NCBI GenBank assembly: GCA_036873755.1
Contig: JAVTVY010045343.1
Coordinates: 124,001 to 188,000, forward strand
Source of the DNA: Hanleya hanleyi
Taxonomy: Eukaryota > Mollusca > Polyplacophora > Lepidopleurida > Hanleyidae
Direction: 5' to 3'
DNA length: 64,000 nucleotides
Shown here: one piece after another, positions 1-11,835 of the stretch
Position numbering within the stretch: position 1 is the stretch's first letter
Layout of the letters: every line of letters starts with the position of its first letter
The notes under the pieces: generated by a model
Databases searched by the model: none
What the model was told of the DNA's origin: nothing
Seen by the model: the letters and a program-made list of their open reading frames with translations, nothing else
Program-made: the position numbers and the translations under genes

Positions 1-1046
1 GTTAGAAGATAGCAATCCGGACATTCTAAGCTTCCACACTGGGAATCACTGAGGCGTGAAAACAAGAAGTATTCCACTGTAGTCCAGGGACATCGCCAAT
101 GTGTATATCAGCATTGACCAATATGAGACTCCTCATTCGCCGATAGTAATAATATCCCAGAACGGAAGTTACTTTCCTACAGTTATACTAATATGCATAA
201 TTACGTAAAATGTTTATTGAATCAGCCGGAGCTGCAAAAATGGTCGGGACGACCATTTGAATAGAATGGCCACGACCACATGCGCAATGGATCCATGACA
301 TGATGTTCATTTTATATTGCCAAATTCACCTCGAAGTACTGTAAAACTGGGAAATGTTTACTTTATTCGAACTTCGAATAAAACCTGGTCATTGACCACT
401 CTTGCCAAATACATACAGTCAGATGGTCTGCCAAACTTTATACCTTCTTAGAACGTTAACACCACCGTTCTTTGTTGTAGAAGATCTACCTGAACTTGTA
501 TTATAAAAGAGCGAAACTCATATGGTCACATAAAGCCTGAAAAACTCCATTCGGGGTAAACGGGGAAGGTTTCGATAGCACACACTTATTTACACACTTG
601 TTAAACAAGCATGGCATCAACTCTCCATCACACATTCGTCAGATATGCGCATCTATACGTAGATAAATTTACATGACACAATTTAATGAGGATATGGCTG
701 AAGTTACCAAGGTCCGTGGGCCGGTGACGAAGAATGGGGAGGAGGGTAGACCCTTTCAAAGAATGGCGCATGTCAAGTTTGGAATTTTCGATTTATAAAA
801 GTATAAAATATAGACAATTTTTCGTAGTGCCAAATATTCTCGTAATCATTTCAACTCTAACAAGCGGTATGTCTCGATGCAAATTGTTAAACTTCCCCAA
901 TTTCGTATCAACGACCATATCCTCATCAGAGAGGTGCACGAGTCAACTTCATGCAGAGAAGCAAAGGGAAACTAACAATCTCGGAATTTAGGGAACACTA
1001 CAATCTACAGGTTCAGGGTTTAATAAGTAAACACGACTTACGGATA
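1..1046. other. no gene recognised
   Basis: Only short, unrelated open frames are present on both strands. I see no splice-bounded coding block, RNA gene or clear repeat here. Confidence 0.4.
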
Positions 1047-1495
1047 CTCTGAAATTCTGTGCCTGAACAGAAAATAAAGTACTAGTAATCAGTATAAATA
1101 TACGAATGAAATACTCTGTCTGTGCCTACACAGAAAGTAAAAAGTAGTGAGCGCCTGTGTACTCAGGAAGTCTGTCTCTGTACGGAAAGTAAAATATAGG
1201 CAGCCAAAAGGAATCCTCTGATATCTATATATTCCTGTATAGACGGAAATGCAATGGAATCGCTCTAGAATTAATCTGTGCATCTACAGAAAAGTACTAA
1301 GAAAACTCTAAGCAAGAAATACTCTGAAAGTTTATGCCTGTATAGATAGTCAAATAATCATTTCGTATAAAGATTACTCCTAAAGTATATGCCTGTATAA
1401 ATTAAAGCATTAAAGTGTAGGCCCGAAGACAGACAATAACAGAAGATAATCAATGAACTTTCTCTGATATCTTGTGCCTGTACTGAAAGTATGAG
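1047..1495. repeat. degenerate ~50-58 bp tandem array
   Basis: A motif close to TGCCTGTACAGAAAGTA recurs about ten times (near 1060, 1121, 1154, 1172, 1229, 1277, 1333, 1389, 1416 and 1473). Many units contain a small imperfect CTGT...ACAG inverted repeat. Units are strongly diverged, so the array is old. The short open frame on the minus strand through it is not coding. Confidence 0.6.
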
Positions 1496-1598
1496 GTAGT
1501 ATCGCAGAACATAAAATATGCACGATGGACCTCTGGAACAAGCAACTGTTACTGGATATGGTGTGTCAGGGAAAAGTACATATAAAAGCCATGTAATT

Positions 1599-1744
1599 AC
1601 AAGCGTCTAGTCAGTCATTCATAATCCAGCCGTCGTCCATTAGAGAATATCTGCGTCCATAATCCAAAGACCTATTCCATTTTCCATATAACAGTATTAG
1701 CACCAAATTCAAAAAGACAATCATAGTATACAAAAACATAGGCC
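1599..1744 (-). mobile_element. retroelement 3' tail, solo copy (tail family)
   Basis: This is the same ~145-bp sequence found at 6314, 26419, 34849, 38966 and 39601. Read on the minus strand it ends exactly at the shared boundary ...GACGCTTGTA, while the other end is variable. That is the pattern of 5'-truncated retroposition. The only copy joined to coding sequence is at 38966-39143, behind a reverse transcriptase. Confidence 0.75.
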
Positions 1745-2103
1745 ATAAACCTGATACGGATCATGGGGTTTTCAGTCCAGTCTCGCACATTTTCCATCAA
1801 AGTTCGGGAACTGGCATATATTTCGGATGTCCATAGCTAATTATCTCAGGAGTATTTTCAACATAATCGTATACAATGCGTAGAAAGTTTATCTGGAAAT
1901 TTTACAGAACTGTTCAACATCATGGCTAAATGCATAATGGTGCATCATCAATGAGATTGCAGTTTTTCCACAATTCTCGTCCGATTTTAGGACTGTCAGT
2001 CAAGTTAGGTATTCGCAAACAGTGGCAGTGAGTTGTCTCCACTCCAGCGATTGGTATACTCGTATACCAATATACGAGTTGTCAGAGCTTTTCCATCATA
2101 GCT

Positions 2104-2345
2104 CTAGATTTGTATCTAATACCGCTTATGCCGGTGCTAGGGGCCGTGGGTCATATCATCCAAGTTGCCACATGAACAGGTACAAATTAATAAAAGCGTA
2201 CCTGAGATACAACACATATCAAGAATCGTTAGATTCGTGGTGTGTGCTTTAGAATAGGTTAACCGGAAGACTATACTGTGAAGTCATCTGGCTCTGTCAG
2301 TATGTCGGCACCTCTTCCCACTTCCCTTATATGTGTTGTAATTCC
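2104..2345 (+). mobile_element. core-family repeat, longest A1 copy
   Basis: This begins CTAGATTTGTATCTAATACC, contains the shared core GCTAGGGGCCGT, and continues through a block ending GTTGTAATTCC. The same 5' two-thirds recur at 59215-59385, and the 3' half recurs inverted at 62448-62580 inside the Polinton polymerase gene. The element holds an internal inverted repeat ACAACACATAT/ATATGTGTTGT about 120 bp apart. It has no coding capacity. Confidence 0.75.
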
Positions 2346-2854
2346 ACATGTGACAATTTGAATTAAGACGAGCCTTCCCATAGGCTCGTTATTTATACGG
2401 AAGTGACAATTCCCTATCTCGTGACAGTGTTTTACAGCGTCTCAGTTGAGCCGTGACGTAGGCATGACCTCGTTTTCTATTTCAAAATCTGCCGGCTAAC
2501 TCGGCTGCAGGAATACCCATTGACTGGCCCAACATTAGGCAAGTCCGATATAGGCTAGTCCGATTTAAGGCATTTTCGCACCTCATACCTGTCATTCATA
2601 ACTAGCCAAGTTGACATGGCTTCGTTCGTTCCTAGACTTAGTCATGAGTCCTCTTCATACCCTTACATGTGCACTCCGGGATCAGACGGTTCCATGGGTC
2701 GTTCGGCTCTATCCGGCAAGAAAACAACCCATCCAAACTCTCTGTCTATTGGTTTTATCGAGTTGTGCAAAGAGTTTGATTGCCGTGAAGAGCTCAACCG
2801 TCTGCAATCAGTCTTCAAACATCAACGGCTGGTTGAAACTCTCCTCCGTATATT
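2346..2854. other. no gene recognised
   Basis: An 84-codon ATG-initiated frame lies at 2616-2870, but it resembles no family I know and is not flanked by splice signals that would support it. Otherwise the stretch is unremarkable. Confidence 0.3.
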
Positions 2855-2906
2855 CGTACGTGTCACGTGATCAGCAACGTGTCGTGCGGATCACGTGACC
2901 CGTACG
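2855..2906. promoter_or_regulatory. inverted pair of CACGTG E-boxes
   Basis: The arms 2855-2872 and 2889-2906 are an 18-bp inverted repeat with one mismatch, separated by 16 bp. Each arm holds a CACGTG palindrome (2864-2869 and 2892-2897) in a GTCACGTGAT context, a bHLH-zip (USF/MITF/TFEB-like) site. A GATCATGGCGG motif follows directly. A promoter or enhancer role is inference. Confidence 0.4.
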
Positions 2907-3455
2907 AAGATCATGGCGGTGAAGTCAACGTCATATATATTTGTTAGTTCCCAAGATCTATAAAGGAACGTTGATTGAAATCGCTAAAATAACATGACCG
3001 ATCCATATTTTTACGGTATATGTGAGCCTTTAAATGTACCCATCCGGATATGCTTTATCCAGCAATAGCGCCCTTTCTGGAAGGCCATCACACATTTTCT
3101 TACCCTACGGACATGTAGCTCCTCATAAAAACATGATTAGTCTTTCTGCTTTCTAACGGTACCGATCAGTCGAAATCCGGGCCCTGGCCTATAAACTTCA
3201 CAGCTATTTTTAAGAGCTAGTTTGAGTTTCAGTGACCTTGACATTTCAACTGGGTCTAGAACTCAGTTTATCCTGAATTTTGATAATAATCTGTCGAGAA
3301 ATGCTTATCGTACAGACCAGGAAATTTGAGAATTTTCTGTAGTGGGACCCAATGACCTTCACCTTCAAAATCAAGATGGTTCCTTTCTAACCTAGTAAAC
3401 TATACAACATGTAGAATCATTAAAAAGAAACAAACAAATATGTCAGCTTACTTAC
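2907..3455. other. intron 3' of the exchanger exon (minus strand)
   Basis: On the minus strand this is the start of the intron that follows the SLC8 exon, with donor GTAAGTAAG at 3455 and below. No further exchanger exon is visible down to position 1, so the next exon is probably outside the window. Confidence 0.5.
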
Positions 3456-4134
3456 CTAAGCCTATTTCCAAGGAAACGTCTGTTTTGTTTTTCCTAGAAC
3501 ACGGGTCTTTATCGGCCAAATAAGCCACAATGATTAAAACGGGAAACATCAAAAACGTAACGATCGCCTCCCATATATCAACAACACCGGGACTAATCAC
3601 AGTGATGACTAGTATAAGCCAAACATAGGAAAATATGCAGGAAAACGATGTCACGCCGTAAACTCGGATGGCTGTTATTTTCCGGACTTCTCCGTTTGGA
3701 ATGGATACTATACACATGGCAGTGATACACAGAAGATTGAAGGCCGCTGAACCCACAATTGTCCCCGGTCCGAGTTCTCTAGCGACAAAATTATTTTTGA
3801 AAATTTCTACCACATTTAGCAAGATCTCTGGCGCACTAGTCCCCAAGGCCATAAGGCTGAGGTTGGCCACTGTATCGTTCCAGACTTTCACCTCGATCTC
3901 CTGGTAACCATCTTTCGCCTCGGAATCGGCGATTTTGACAATTCTAGTTTTACTGGTAATTCTCTCTATGGAACACATAAAAATATCAGAGATGATAGCC
4001 ACAGCTAAAAAGCACCATATCATTCCGGCCAGATAGAGGAATGCTCGAACCCCGGGACTCCACGTGTACTCATTGATGGCTGGCAAAATAATCCCGAGAG
4101 TGGAGCACGTGTAGTTATTCAAATCCACAGACAT
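3456..4134 (-). CDS. sodium/calcium exchanger (SLC8/NCX family), N-terminal coding exon
   Basis: This encodes the first 226 residues of a plasma-membrane Na+/Ca2+ exchanger, which extrudes Ca2+ in exchange for Na+. It contains the alpha-1 repeat with the signature LMALGTSAPEILL at about residues 94-106, whose Glu is the family's ion-binding acid. GPGTIVGSAAFN follows at about 122-133. Hydrophobic segments sit near residues 31-52, 87-111, 122-144, 157-180 and 187-207, followed by ADKD and a basic stretch where the cytoplasmic loop begins. The exon stops at 3456 before a strong donor (GTAAGTAAG). The ATG at 4134 is the first in frame after an acceptor at 4193-4194. There is no obvious cleaved signal peptide, unlike many NCX proteins. 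The Calx-beta loop and alpha-2 half are not visible. Family assignment is secure; the paralogue is not. Confidence 0.9.
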
Positions 4135-4192
4135 CTTGGATGTTTGTCAAACCTCAGTATCTCACGTGTCTTCTACGACCCCGTCATTTTAT
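4135..4192 (-). promoter_or_regulatory. 5' UTR part of exchanger exon with short upstream ORF
   Basis: On the minus strand a pyrimidine-rich tract and TTTCCAG acceptor end at 4193. The transcribed leader then holds an upstream ATG with a stop four codons later (ATGACGGGGTCGTAG) before the main ATG at 4134. The exchanger start therefore lies in a downstream exon of its transcript, and the uORF could lower its translation. The splice call comes from motif inspection only. Confidence 0.5.
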
Positions 4193-4194
4193 CT

Positions 4195-6313
4195 GGAAAT
4201 GAAAACAGAAATCGTTTCAGCTGTTGCTGTCCTTGCTCTAATTGTTTTCTGTAAATTTGGATACAACAATGTATATCGTTCACCTGAGTTTGGCCAATGA
4301 TTATGAAGAGTTTTAACTTCGTCCAACCATCTTTGGTTGCATGATAATATTGTTTGATAACAAGAGATAAAGACGGAAAGAGGGTGTGAAAGAACAAATT
4401 AACCTTCTCTCAGGAAGTAGTCGTCCGCGTATTACTTCGTGGTTAAACGCCACAAACCATAGGCGATGTCTTCGTATACGGTACGATGAAGAATTCATAT
4501 CGTACAAAGGTCGAATCCGACATTCAATGGTCAATAGCATATCGATACCTTATTCAAACGGTTCTATCGGCGCCAAGGTGCAAGCAGGCGCGATATATAT
4601 GCGAACTATTTTCTGTCCAAAACAAAAGCAGTCAACAGTTCTCAATAATGCCGACAAGACATCATGGTGTTCCTACACGGCAAATCCGTATTACTGATCA
4701 GTATTCTTTTCTCCAAATGAAGTTTCAAGTTGTTTACTGGAACATACTGTTTCCCATTCTCGATAAAATCTCTATCTTACGTATCCACACATGAGAATGA
4801 GTCGTGTTCATAGAAAATGCCACTGTAAATTTCAACCAATCAGCAAAGCAACATCCCGTGCGTATTGTCCAATCAGATAACTTGTTTTACGCGACCATCC
4901 CATGTTATCCTGTGATAACAGATTCGTGTAGGTTGAAAGTGCGCGGAATACGGTCTGCTATGCAAGATGGTCGAGGTTTCGCCTTTGGATCAAAAAGAAA
5001 CCTGACTCGAAAAGAAACCTTGACGTTATGAAGATGAATTAGGTATCCCAGCCTCGCTTTGATTGTGAATGTTTCATGGCCATGAACATGAACACCATGA
5101 CACTGAACACCATGACACGATGTTCATACGGTTTCTACATGGACCGAGATGAATAATCTAGGCATAAGACCATACTTTGTATGGTCCGATATTCAGTCTA
5201 AGAGATTAACAGTGATGAAACGGAAACGTAAACGACGTCAAGGTTCAGTATTACCCCCGATTGTCCAATATGTATCCTTCGATGATCGTTGTCCTTATAC
5301 CTTAAAATAATCTTATGCGTACATAAGATAGTTTATATATCCCTCTAACCGTTAGCTTTTTCCCAAATAGAGCGATAAGAGTAAACATGTTGAAAGACTT
5401 TTTCATCCCTATCGGAGCAAATCTGTTTTCGAGATACCGGGTGACAGCAGCCTTCTGTCACTGCACAGTAACACGTATAGCGATTAAAAGGTTGGCATTT
5501 CTGACATATGTTCAAACAAGGCATACAGCTTATACACATTGACACGCATGATATTACCTGTATCGGCGTGATCGGTGTATATTTTAACTAGGACTCAATA
5601 TCCGGTACTTGGATGGTAGATTCCAACAAAGCGAATTAACACAATAGCCAATAATTCATGAACGGTCTGTCTCGGCGCGCAGGCCCATGCCGTCAATATC
5701 GGGGCTTGCTTCCAACAATGCTCCACGAGACGGGCTGGTTAATAATGCATAATCTATAAGCAAACCCATTAAGGCCCTGAATGAACTGAGAGATTATAAA
5801 ATGAATAGAGATAAGTGTACTTGAGGTAAAGCTGTAGCCGGTTCTCGCGGTTTCATTTCGAATGTCATATGGCAATGTATCTCATTTGCTATGTCAGATT
5901 GTCTCTGGCTCTACCACAGGCCAACCGTATACTGCAGTCGATGATTGCATTCCTTGCTTTCACAATATTACTGAACATGGAGAGGTCAATAACGAGGGTC
6001 TACTGTTAGTATAATAATCCATTGACTAGCGTTATTCCGAAAACTGGGACTATTTAAAAAAAAACAAGATTATTATATAGCTGCTGTGCATGTAAAAAAA
6101 GAATTTAGGCCAACATGAATGCACCGATTCCCATCATCGGCAGTTACATTTTTGCCCAACAAAATTATTTTTTCTGATTTTTTCAAAACGTGGACTGTAT
6201 TAGAAACAGTCAGCGACGGCGAATCAGGAGCGACGGTTATCTCGCGCAATGACAGTCACATTCAATCCACTTTCCATTATTTTGTGTTGTTACGAATTGC
6301 TACAATTGCAAAG
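4195..6313. other. no gene recognised; upstream of exchanger exon
   Basis: This contains only short frames that look random. Near 5045-5090 there is a faint, degraded copy of the core-family repeat in minus orientation. Three nearly repeated CATGAACACCATGACAC blocks occur around 5085-5120. I see no RNA gene. Confidence 0.35.
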
Positions 6314-6450
6314 AAATGTATACTATGATTGTCTTTTTGAATTTGGTGCTAATACTGTTATATGGAAATGGAATAGATCTTTGGATTATGGACGCGGATA
6401 TTCTCTAATGGACGACGGCTGGATTATGAATGACGGACTAGACGCTTGTA
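6314..6450 (+). mobile_element. retroelement 3' tail, solo copy (tail family)
   Basis: Plus-strand copy of the tail, truncated at its left end at TATACTATGATTG and ending at the common boundary GACGCTTGTA. It matches the tail behind the reverse transcriptase at 38966-39143 almost base for base. It abuts the foldback element that starts at 6454. Confidence 0.75.
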
Positions 6451-6453
6451 ATG

Positions 6454-6670
6454 CAATGTGAAAAAAAATTGTTGTGTTGTTCTTAACACGATTTTATGCT
6501 AAAATGGCTTCAACACAAACTTCTTGGAATCAACACCACTTCGTGTTGAAATAAACATATCAACACAAAATCGTATCATTCTCAACACCAATTCGTGTTG
6601 ATTTTAACTCAAGTGTTATTTTCAACACACTTCTGGGGCTAAAATGGCTTCAACACTTTTTTTCGCAGTG
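6454..6670. mobile_element. small foldback/MITE-like element
   Basis: The left end CAATGTGAAAAAAAATTG and right end CACTTTTTTTCGCAGTG are imperfect inverted repeats. The interior is packed with CAACAC/GTGTTG motifs facing both ways. The segment TAAAATGGCTTCAACAC occurs twice, near 6500 and 6641. No coding capacity. The transposon class is not assignable by eye. Confidence 0.5.
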
Positions 6671-8545
6671 TACCTATTCCTGTTAATTTATGGAAAAAAT
6701 GATATCAAATTTATCGATTGCCACCTCCTCTCTCTGTATCAGTACTTCAATGTGGAACAATAATTCTCACTAGCGATGTTCGACATATTACCAACTGTAA
6801 AGTTAAGCATAATCCATTCGTCACATATAGTATGAAATTTCATACATATTCATCAAATTTATACCAGTTTTCACTGATTAAAACATGCATCCATCATGTA
6901 TTCGCCAATTTCCAGAGTTTGTACCGCCCTAATTAATGTATTTTATTGTGTATTTTTACAAGAGAATGTCAATAGAGACTTTCCACCATGAAAGAAGTAA
7001 AATTATTATCTGGTTACAATTAAAATCCAATACCAACGAAGTAGACTCTTGGCAAAAAACTTTCGAACCGTTGTTATAGTTGTTATTGAAAAATCTGTTT
7101 GGTCGAAAAGTCGTGAAACTTTGTTTGGATGTTCCGGTAGAGTGACATCGCAAGAAAGTTCAAGAATGATATTTAACGCCTATTGAGGAGAGGGAGGCTT
7201 TGAAGCATGAACAGCATACAAGACAAAGTTGCATTCGTTCCTAAATCACGTAAATATAGCACGCAACACCCCTTGTTCTTGTATAAGACGGTGAACCCTA
7301 ATCAGATTCGATATTCGATTCGCTTTTCAGATTTTAGGGGTCAAAACAGTTAGCTGCATGGCACTTGCATCGCTTCTACATTGGTCTATTTCACTCATAT
7401 GGGATGCAATTCACCATAGCGGTTATCTTCAGAGGCAATTACTTCAGGCGCGAAAGCCAAATATTTTTTCTTTGTTTTTAAATAGCAAATATTACTTACA
7501 TTAATACGTGGATTCCCTAATAATATCCGTCCTTCTTCAAAATACGAGAATCAGGTGAGGGACACCATTTTGTATACGACGCCAGTCAGAAGCTTTACTC
7601 ATTTCGTCGCTTTTCGGTAAATGGCATTCCCATTAAGTGTCAGTATTTTGTTCCAAAGACGCTGCCTCTGTTCTGCTGCTAAATACAGGTGTAAATGATC
7701 TACAGCTTCTGATTTGCTAAGTCGTTTACTGAACGCGGAAAGCAAAACTGTCGAAAAGTCAATATGGTAGCCCAAATCGATCTTCTACTTTGATAGCGAA
7801 CGACAGGCGCCCATCCAGTCTATTCCACACTCATCTGGACATGTGTCGAACATATTGTATAACTTATGCGAAAACCAATCGACTTACGAGTGTATGGTAA
7901 CACTTCGTGTTTCAATGTAAATCTGCGATAAATCAAATCATTATACGACACGTTAGTCGTTGAGAAATCCCTCTAATCGCCGCGTTCGTTCTTATTAATT
8001 AGCAATACACACCGGGTACCGGTACATACACGACCGCAAGTCCGACTATTGGACCGCGGATTAGAGATCGTCTCAGTGGCGACCAACAGAGTGGATAATC
8101 AGGTTGAGAACACCTAGACACGAAGGTGAGGAAATCTATTTCTCACCTAGAGAGTGGAGTATTAGAATTTCTCAGATAATGACAGTAAATATATTTCCCC
8201 CACTATTCAGTACGGGTATTGTATGGAGAAATCTCAAGCTCCGATTATTTCCGAATCCGTAAAACTAGTTAGTGACCGCTATGCATGGTTGGCTACTCTT
8301 GAAGGCGACCCAGACACCACAATCGCATCGGATTATAAAGTTGCTGGACTGACAAACGGTCAAGCTGTTTTGAATACAAGTATACTTAGCTCTCACACAT
8401 ACATATATGACGTTATATACTATTACAGCTTATACATGTTGTTTCCCCAAGAATAAAATAATGATCCGTGAAGAACGACTAGTTTATAATGGCTCGTTGA
8501 TACCTTGAATCAGTAACTAAATGTTCGAGTCGGCCGCCAAAACTT
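6671..8545. other. no gene recognised
   Basis: No splice-bounded coding block, RNA gene or clear repeat was seen. The 77-codon frame at 8223-8456 has an ATG but no recognisable domain. Confidence 0.35.
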
Positions 8546-8920
8546 GGAAATCACAACCGTGAGCCTGCTTCCACGCTGGAAACGGCAACTCGGGATCCGA
8601 TTTCTGATTGGAAATCACGACCTTGAACCGGCTCCCACGCTGGAAACCGCAACTCAGGATCCGATCTCGTTCCTGATTGGAAATCTCATGGCGGAGCTAC
8701 TTCAAAGTTAAAAAGCCCAACCTTAATTCTAAATTTTTGTCTTGATTCCAAATTAGAAACGTCAAATTTGGGTCTGATTTCAAACTGGAATCGCAATTCC
8801 CTTGCCCTCAAACTGAAAATCCCAACTGCGGGCCTTTTTCTGGATTAACTGCGGGCCTGTTTCTGGATTAACTGCGGGCCTGTTTCTGGATTAACAAATC
8901 CCAGTTCAGATCCAACATTC
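8546..8920. repeat. diverged repeat block, copy 1
   Basis: Units of the form GGAAATC...CGCTGGAAAC...CAACTC..GGATCCGAT recur, with a 64-bp step between 8546 and 8610. A perfect-looking 23-bp triplication of ACTGCGGGCCTGTTTCTGG starts at 8825, 8848 and 8871. The whole block is duplicated at 9350-9640. Confidence 0.6.
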
Positions 8921-9097
8921 AATATTCAGCCATCGGCCATTTTAGAATTTTCGCGTCAGTAACCGAAAGTCCCATTTTGTAGGAAAGTTAACTCCAATTT
9001 CAAAAGAGATGGTTTCCTACAAGATGATTTCCTACAATAGAGAAGTGATCAGAATCACTGACCATTATCCTAATCACTGACCATTATTATTTATCCA

Positions 9098-9240
9098 AAT
9101 GAATTCCAAGTCATTTCCAGAGTATGGATCTCAGTCACTGTTTGATTGTGGATGTTCATTTGAACAGTATGGAGATGTAAAACTCATGATATTCAAACGG
9201 CACCTAGCCCAGTTACGCGGAATTAGACGCGGGCTAATAA
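9098..9240 (-). mobile_element. core-family repeat, degraded copy
   Basis: On the minus strand this reads through CTAATTCCGCG, a decayed version of the GCTAGGGGCCGT core (GGGCTAGGTGCCGT), then ACATCTCCATACTG and CAGTGACTGAGATCC. Its outer flank AAATGAATTCCAAGTC is shared with the copy at 55920, so both derive from one subfamily. It lies between the two copies of the 8546/9350 duplication. Confidence 0.55.
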
Positions 9241-9349
9241 AGGTAGCGCCACAGATCTTGCAAACTACGATCGTATTTTTCCGTCAGAAACTGTGAATGG
9301 AGGCGTTTGAAGGTGTAGCCATGTTTGATAAGTTTCTGCAGTAATATTT

Positions 9350-9640
9350 TGTGAAATCCCGACGTTGAGCCGGTTTCCACGCCGGAAACCGCAACTCAGG
9401 ATCTAGTTCCTGATTGGAAATCCCAATGGTGGATCTACTCCAAAGTTGGATAGCTCAACTTTAATTCAGTTTCGAAGATGAAAATCCAAATTTTGGGCTT
9501 GATTCCCAAATTAGAAACGTCCAAGTTGGGTATGATTTCAAACTGGAATTACAATTCACGTGCTCTCAAACTGAAAATCCATGTTTCTGGATTAGAAATC
9601 CCAACTCTGAGATCGGATTTTTGACGGCAATTCAACATTC
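9350..9640. repeat. diverged repeat block, copy 2
   Basis: This repeats the order of motifs in 8580-8830 about 770 bp later: CACGC..GGAAACCGCAACTCAGGATC, then CCAAATTAGAAACGTC, then TGATTTCAAACTGGAAT. It is an old duplication. Confidence 0.6.
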
Positions 9641-11765
9641 GATTTTTTCCCCCCAAAATGGAAATCCGAAAATTGAGCTGGTTTCGAACTTGAAACCCCA
9701 GCAAAAATATGAGTAGGCTTTCACAGAAGTGTACTGAAGCTTGTTCGTAGAAAAATGATTGGGTTTCCTGTAACTGTAACGGATACCCCTGAACGGTCAA
9801 ACATATGAAACCATGGTAGTGACCAGGCTCATTTTAAGGCTGTGTTTTTTCATGAAACTTAATGCATTATAAAATTAAATTTCCATTATCTCTAGCGATA
9901 AGATTTTCGACACCGTATCGAGTTTTTGCTCAATAAATGAAATCGCCAAAACGAGTAAAACATTTCAGGGAATCATAATTTAGTGACAATTGTTTTCTTC
10001 TGATTTCTACAACTGAACTATTTGAACTATAATAGAACGGTTTGTGAACAGTTAGCCTTCAGAAATCCTCGCGAAGTATCCATCAAAAATATTTGAACTT
10101 TTAGATTCATATAATAAACATTTCGAACAAGGTGAGCGTGCCTCATTTTTTTTTTAATTTAGTCCTAGAAATGATTTTATGGCAGTGAAAAATACAATAA
10201 TTCGAAAAAAACTCGACCCTCTCCAACTAAGTCACAGATCTGGTAGAGTTAATCGAGCAAAATAATCCACAGTCCCTGTTAAACTGTTGAAACGATTACG
10301 TCAAATACGAGAATGTCATTGTGTCTATTTCCACGGATAAATATTGAAAATAAATTGGTAGACCTTACCTTTTCAGCATGGCCGCAAAATGACCAATGAG
10401 TTGGCCTACCCTATGACATAAGCGGAGTTCGCAGAGAGCACTCGAGATTTCTGTGGAGTAGCAATACAAATATTCCTGTTAGCCCTTTAGTACTGACTTT
10501 GGTCGCTGTTCATTGAGTGGAAAATTATATTGCCATCATCAATCATTATCAATCGATAAATAGAGTTCGAACAGCGGGTGGGATAACACTGACTTATCCA
10601 TCCATTCCACATCAGGTGGTCTCCATTGCATCATACTGGTTGTTATAGCGAGGGTCGTGTAAACAAATACACATGTGAGGGGGATTAACAAATAAAAACA
10701 AATCATTATATGAAATTTTTTGAAACATATTTTTTTTTATGCATGTGTACGTGACTATATAACAGTCTACAGATATTATATAATATAAAGAATAATAATA
10801 ATAATAAAACGATATTGCTATAATTTTTACGAGATATGGATATATTCATTCCAGGCCAATACGCATTAACATATATTATATAATATACAGCATGGATTAC
10901 CATATACTGGCAAGAGATGAATAAACAGTATTGACAGTTGATGGCATAATGCTCATCGGTGAAGTTAGATTACACAATAGCGTGAATAAGTTTCCACGGG
11001 AGATAAGATGTTGAACATATAGTATCACACTTACAACCGATTCGATTTGTGCGTCGTAATGTATAGTGTAGTGGGATATAGGGGCCGTCGCGGCTGATTT
11101 CGCGCGAGGCAATGGTAAAGGCTGTGTGTACAATGAGGGCTCAGTGGTGCTACTGTATACCCCTATCTTTGTTTCGGCCACGAACTGTCATGACGGTCGC
11201 TATCTTCAATCTTACTTGACTTTTCCGTTTTCCCCATCAATTTCAATGTATTGTTAACGATTCTGTATAATCAATGAATCTCACAATTTTACTGGAGGCC
11301 GCAATTGTTTAGGTTGGCTAAGCATACGGTATTTGAAGTTTGCACCTCCTAGTTATGTGATGAAATGTAATGTGTCATCGAATTCACCAAGAATTAGACT
11401 TTGTTATATTCCCCATCACTTCTAAGGTAGACTATTTCAATCGTATAGTCATGCTAAACATAATTTGCAACATAGCTGAATTTATCAATAATTGTGCTGT
11501 TTTCATGGATCTCATATCAGGTATACGTACATACTAGATCCCAATCAAAATATTTTAGTTCTGATTGAAGAACTTCAAATAAAACCTAATCCTTTCTCTA
11601 TTTTAACAAATATCTGAACCTCACTGTAACACACTTTGCTTGCTTCTTTTACGTCCGTCATTTTGTACCAAACTCCAAAATATTTGAAGTGCAATTTCTT
11701 CGTAACCAGTATTTCGCTCATAAGAAAGATATGTCCCTCTTGTGGAAATTTGATTTGACTCGACA
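9641..11765. other. no gene recognised
   Basis: AT-rich, with an AAT microsatellite near 10791-10806. A minus-strand open segment (about 11182 down to 11037) ends at GTAAGTGTG, but its upstream acceptor is poor, so I do not call an exon. Confidence 0.35.
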
Positions 11766-11835
11766 GTCACGTGACTCAAAGTGACCTCCAGAGTCCCAGG
11801 TCAAAGGTCAACTCCAGATCCGAGGTCAACGGTCA
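11766..11835. promoter_or_regulatory. E-box plus nuclear-receptor DR1 cluster
   Basis: GTCACGTGAC at 11766-11775 is a perfect 10-bp palindrome of the TFEB/MITF (CLEAR) type. A perfect direct repeat AGGTCA-A-AGGTCA (DR1, 11798-11810) follows, the classic HNF4/RXR-type site. A further AGGTCA half-site lies at 11823-11828, followed by CGGTCA. No gene start is recognisable nearby, so function is inference. Confidence 0.45.

Noticed and set aside
6249..6461. Conserved tail frame (SLDYGRGYSLMDDGWIMNDG) as a small protein
   Set aside because: The frame upstream of it shifts between copies (AAA versus AAAA), so it behaves as untranslated 3' sequence. Weak possibility of a coding C-terminus remains.
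10897..11181. Minus-strand open frame ending at a GTAAGT donor, looking like an exon
   Set aside because: It opens at GTG, the upstream AG has no pyrimidine tract, and the peptide resembles nothing known.
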